Positions 59,733-64,000 of a stretch of 64,000 nt of DNA are shown here, piece by piece. The notes under the pieces were generated by a model. It searched no databases and had not been told where the DNA came from. It saw only the letters and a list, made by a program, of their open reading frames with translations. The stretch's first letter is position 1. Each line of letters begins with the position of its first letter. Source of the stretch: Diphasiastrum complanatum. Its lineage: Eukaryota; Streptophyta; Lycopodiopsida; Lycopodiales; Lycopodiaceae. Location: positions 31,440-95,439 of the forward strand of contig MU831944.1 of the NCBI GenBank assembly GCA_029204225.1, written 5' to 3'. A program made the translations under genes and the position numbers.

Positions 59733-60262
59733 CTTCTATCCATTGCTGGATAATAGAAGATATGTATATATGAAGCATCATAGAATAAGAAGTTTTTTAG
59801 CTTGTTGTCCATCGCTGGACAACAAGCAAGTTTAATCATATATACTCAAAAAGTAAGTGCTCCTACTGTCCATCGCTAGACAGTAGGAGTAGTGTAAGCA
59901 AACAAAGAGTAGGTAAAAAGTCTTTGTTGTCCATCGCTAGCCAGGATACACCTCAACCTTGTGATCCATCATTTGCAAATGGAAGAGTATGCAATCTGTC
60001 CATTACTGGTTGTCCATCGCTGGACATCTACAATCATTCATACTAAATTAGAAGCCTCAAGAAGGCAATGATAATGTCTTTCCATCGTTGCCCATACAAG
60101 AAGTAAAGTAAAGCATTCAGATGAAAATGCGGATAGTTGATTCATCACTGCCACTAAAGCATTTCCACAGAGAGATGTGAGAAAGGATATGCCACCATTG
60201 TGGCCAGTGAGGTGCACTTCAAAAATATCTACTAGATGGCACAATCTGTCCATCGCTGGACA
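59733..60262 (+). repeat. Array of about seven hairpins with core TCCA-TCGC-TGGA
   Basis: Perfect: CTTGTTGTCCA/TGGACAACAAG (59,801-59,826), TGTCCA/TGGACA (60,011-60,026 and 60,247-60,262). Near-perfect: TCCTACTGTCCA/TAGACAGTAGGA (59,861-59,888, one mismatch) and CTTCTATCCA/TGGATAATAGAAG (59,733-59,759, loop TTGC, 3-nt bulge). Decayed: 59,922-59,946, 59,997-60,010 and about 60,076-60,096. Spacing is about 62-80 bp, one gap being double. Outer stem sequences change between copies but stay paired. Confidence 0.85.
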
Positions 60263-60955
<693 letters not shown>

Positions 60956-61139
60956 AGCTTGATCTTGGTGATTAGAGTTAATTGATCGTAGTGTTAGATG
61001 TTGAATTACAAACATGTGTATGAATCTAAATTATGTTATTACTCTCATGGGAACAAACTTCCATGTGACATGTTAGAATCATCTTCTTTTCTTGATGATA
61101 TGCAAAATGCTTGGATCTAGGATTGAAGGTGGATAGGAA

Positions 61140-61980
61140 AACCTACTACATGGATACCAGTAGATTAGGATGCATCCAAATAATTTATCTAAAACAGGTT
61201 TCGGGATAAGATTTGGCCATTACAAGTTTCGAGTCCAGCCTTTTGATTTGACGAATGCTCCGACAACTTTCCAACAAGTGATGAATGATTTGTTTCATCC
61301 TTTCTTGAGAAAGGTCATGTAGTGTTTCTATATGACATTTTGATCTATAGTAAAACACTAAAAGATCACATAAGCATCTGTATTGTCTTAAGGATATTAA
61401 GACAAGAGAAGTTTTTGATAAAGAATCTAAGTGTGAATTCATTTAAAATGAACTTCTTTACCTTGGTCACAAGATCACCACTCATGGGATTAAGATTGAC
61501 AAAGAGAAGGTAAAGACGATAGTGAAATGTCCAATTCCTGAAACGGTCCATGAACTCAAGTCATTTTTGGGTTTCAATGTGTTCTTCCAAAAGTTCATAG
61601 AGAGATATTTTAAAATTGCCACACCTCTTAATAATGTTTTGAAAGGGGTAAAAAGTCTAGCTCTCCAATCAAATGCAATGAGAAGTTAGATGAGATTTTT
61701 TGTAAACTCAAGCTTCTAAGTGTCTTAACTCCCGTGTCGAGGATATCCAATCCAAATGTCCCTTTCATCATTAATATTGACTCAAGTGATAAGGCTAATG
61801 GAGTTGTTCTCTTACATGAGGATCAACTCCTTGCTTTTGAGAGCAAAAAGTTGTCTGATGCGCAAGTCAGATATGCTACTCAAAAAAAGGAGCTTGTTGA
61901 GGTGATCCATGCTTCGAAATCATGGAGGCATTACCTGTACAACATTAAGTTCATGGTGAACACCGATCATCTGCCAACAA
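61140..61980 (+). pseudogene. Gypsy RT and RNase H remnant
   Basis: RT: TGFGIRFGHYKFRVQPFDLT (about 61,195), NAPTTFQQVMNDLFHPFLRK, and LYDILIYSKT (about 61,330) in place of YxDD. Connection: ELKSFLGFNVFFQKFIERYF (about 61,550). RNase H: FIINIDSSDKANGVVLLHED (61,760-61,825), LLAFESKKLSDAQVRYATQK, and FMVNTDHLPTI ending at 61,980, where the (TC)n run starts in place of the rest of RNase H. Several stops and a frame change. Confidence 0.88.
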
Positions 61981-62449
<469 letters not shown>

Positions 62450-62960
62450 GTGAATACTCTTTTGAATAATAACAATTAGGAATACTCTAATTACTGATCA
62501 TGAACAACCTAAATATTGAAATACGAATACTCAGATGATGAATACTTTGGATTTTGATTGTGAATACTCTAAATACTAATCGTGAATACTTGACTATTGA
62601 TCATGAATATTTTGACTACTACTCATGAAGAGTTTGAATACCAAACATAAATATCCTTATTATTAAATGTGTATAGTGATTACAAATACTCTAAATATTG
62701 AATGTGAATGATTTGAATATTGAATGTGATTACTCTATTATTTGACTTGCATCTTGAGTACTCTAAATATTGATCGTGAATCACTTAAAGTATGAAAGTG
62801 AATACGTAAATAATAATGGTGTATACTTTATAATTCAATACATGTATGGATGTACTCTGAATATGATTGTGCATGCTACTGATTCATTACATGTTTATTA
62901 TTTTGGGTCTATCAATTCATTACAAGTTTGTTATTTTGGGTCTATTCTCATCTAGCAAGA
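62450..62960. repeat. Degenerate AT-rich minisatellite
   Basis: The phrase GAATACTCTAAATATTGATCGT and variants (GTGAATACT, GAATATTTTGAC, GAGTACTCTAAATATTG) recurs a dozen or more times with irregular 20-30-bp spacing. At its right end a cleaner ~34-bp tandem pair occurs: TTCATTACATGTTTATTATT and TTCATTACAAGTTTGTTATT, each followed by TTGGGTCTAT. Confidence 0.65.
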
Positions 62961-64000
62961 AGTGGATGCAAACCAACATGGTTGTGCATGCTATTTGATT
63001 AGTTCCATGTTTTTCCTTGGTTCATTTGGTATCACTCCATAAGAGCATCCACCAAATTGGTTAAGGACCAAAACCTCAAAGGGTATCATTCTTTGAAAGT
63101 GCATGAGGCCCCCCTTTAGTCTTATATACTACCCTGCAAAAGGTTTTGTACAATCAACTTTTATTTACACTATAATATTAAATAAGTTGACACAACATGA
63201 AAGTGCATCCATCTTTAAATGCCTTTATGGATAGGTGTTATAACAGATAGATTCCATGTGAACTTTCGAGTCTACTTCTACGTATTGCTACTAGGCAACA
63301 AGGTAACTTGTTGATGTAGCTCAGCTTTGCTTCAACAAAGCTACTCTAAGAGTCCACGTGGCCAACAAGCCGAAAAACAACCCCCCTCTTTCCCTCATGG
63401 GTCTCATATAAAGGGGCATGTTGTGGATGCATGTATTTTGAAGGTGCAACCTCCCCTCACATTCACACAACATGCAAGATGTAACTTAATCAAGCATTCC
63501 ATTAACTAGTTGCCAATCGATGAATTGACCATGTTAATAACCATCAAGAAGCATTCATTAACCAACCATAACTTGTTGTTGACTACATGTAGACCTATTA
63601 CCGCCTAGAATCATGGTTGTGTCAAATGTAGCCCATGGTTGAAGGAACATCAGATGATGCGCTTGTCATTTTGGAGTCCCATTTTTTGCACATCTACTTC
63701 CTTAGAGCTCCTAGAACTATTCTTGTAGCTTCAAGGGACGATGAGTTTGAAGCTCAATCTTTCATAATTTTGTTACGTTTTCATCACCAACCCTTGCATA
63801 AACTCCAAGTGTGAGTTTTTGAAGCATGTGTAGCATCTACATGGCTAGGCATAATTTTTTTTTGGGGGCACGTGAATCAACCTTCTCTTAGCCTAGCCAC
63901 ATTCGAGTTATCATTATCATTTACATCCAGCTATAACGTAGCTCCATCTACTTTAGCGTAATGGTCACATGAATGTAAAAACAACATTCTTTGCACATGG
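62961..64000. other. Unassigned DNA with an LTR-like promoter word
   Basis: No gene seen. CTCATATAAAGGGGC (about 63,406) resembles a TATA box followed by a leader, preceded by a small hairpin-like tract (GTAGCT...CAAAGCTAC, about 63,315-63,345). No primer-binding site or LTR boundary found. Confidence 0.3.

Noticed and set aside
58791-60262. CRISPR-like array of repeats and spacers
   Set aside because: Repeats are hairpins whose arms vary, spacers are not unique and uniform, and the genome is a plant's.
61190-61260. GTTTCGAGTCC, similar to a tRNA T-loop
   Set aside because: It is the FRVQPF coding motif of a Gypsy reverse transcriptase; no tRNA fold.

Overview
This is a plant nuclear window. 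The evidence is split genes with GT-AG introns, a chloroplast-targeted fibrillin-family protein, Copia and Gypsy LTR retrotransposons primed by initiator-Met tRNA, long CT/GA microsatellites, and no bacterial-type gene spacing. The repeat load and one odd non-LTR reverse transcriptase would suit a large fern or other non-angiosperm genome, but the sequence alone does not fix the species.

The only host gene I can support is a two-domain plastid-lipid-associated protein (PAP/fibrillin) of the PAP12 type on the minus strand. Exon 1 (transit peptide) is at 43,068-43,367. Exons 2-5 (first fibrillin domain) are at 30,821-33,188. Exons 6-9 (second domain, stop codon) are at 8,166-9,085. Phases and splice sites agree within each block, and intron 3 has a GC donor. 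Exon 5 stops in mid-codon at 30,821 against a Copia fragment. The next recognisable exon lies 21.7 kb away, and roughly 65-75 residues expected between the domains are missing. The gene looks broken by a retrotransposon nest; an assembly join or an exonised element is the alternative.

The nest, left to right: unassigned DNA (9.1-11.0 kb); a Gypsy LTR and integrase tail (11.0-12.0 kb, minus); a 196-bp tandem duplication; a Copia-type 5' LTR with primer site and leader (14.0-15.1 kb, plus); a decayed Gypsy (15.1-25.4 kb, minus) that contains an intact young Copia (16,483-22,637, minus, one 1322-codon gag-pol frame, matching 682-bp LTRs, GAAAA target duplication); a chromodomain Gypsy derivative lacking reverse transcriptase (25.4-30.1 kb, plus); and a Copia integrase scrap (30.1-30.8 kb, plus).

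Intron 1 of the fibrillin gene (33.2-43.1 kb) carries Gypsy remnants, LTR pieces and a foldback. The right third (44-64 kb) is transposon wreckage and AT-rich DNA: a non-coding LTR element arranged as a large inverted repeat (47.7-52.9 kb), a degenerate Copia (54.8-57.3 kb), a reverse transcriptase of neither Copia nor Gypsy type (57.3-58.1 kb), a Gypsy RT-RNase H piece interrupted by (TC)n (61.1-62.2 kb), and a degenerate AT-rich minisatellite.

The most unusual structure is at 58.8-60.3 kb. Two neighbouring arrays of short hairpins each keep a constant loop or core while the stem sequences change and remain complementary. A similar compensated hairpin encloses the polypurine tract/3' LTR junction of two Copia elements.
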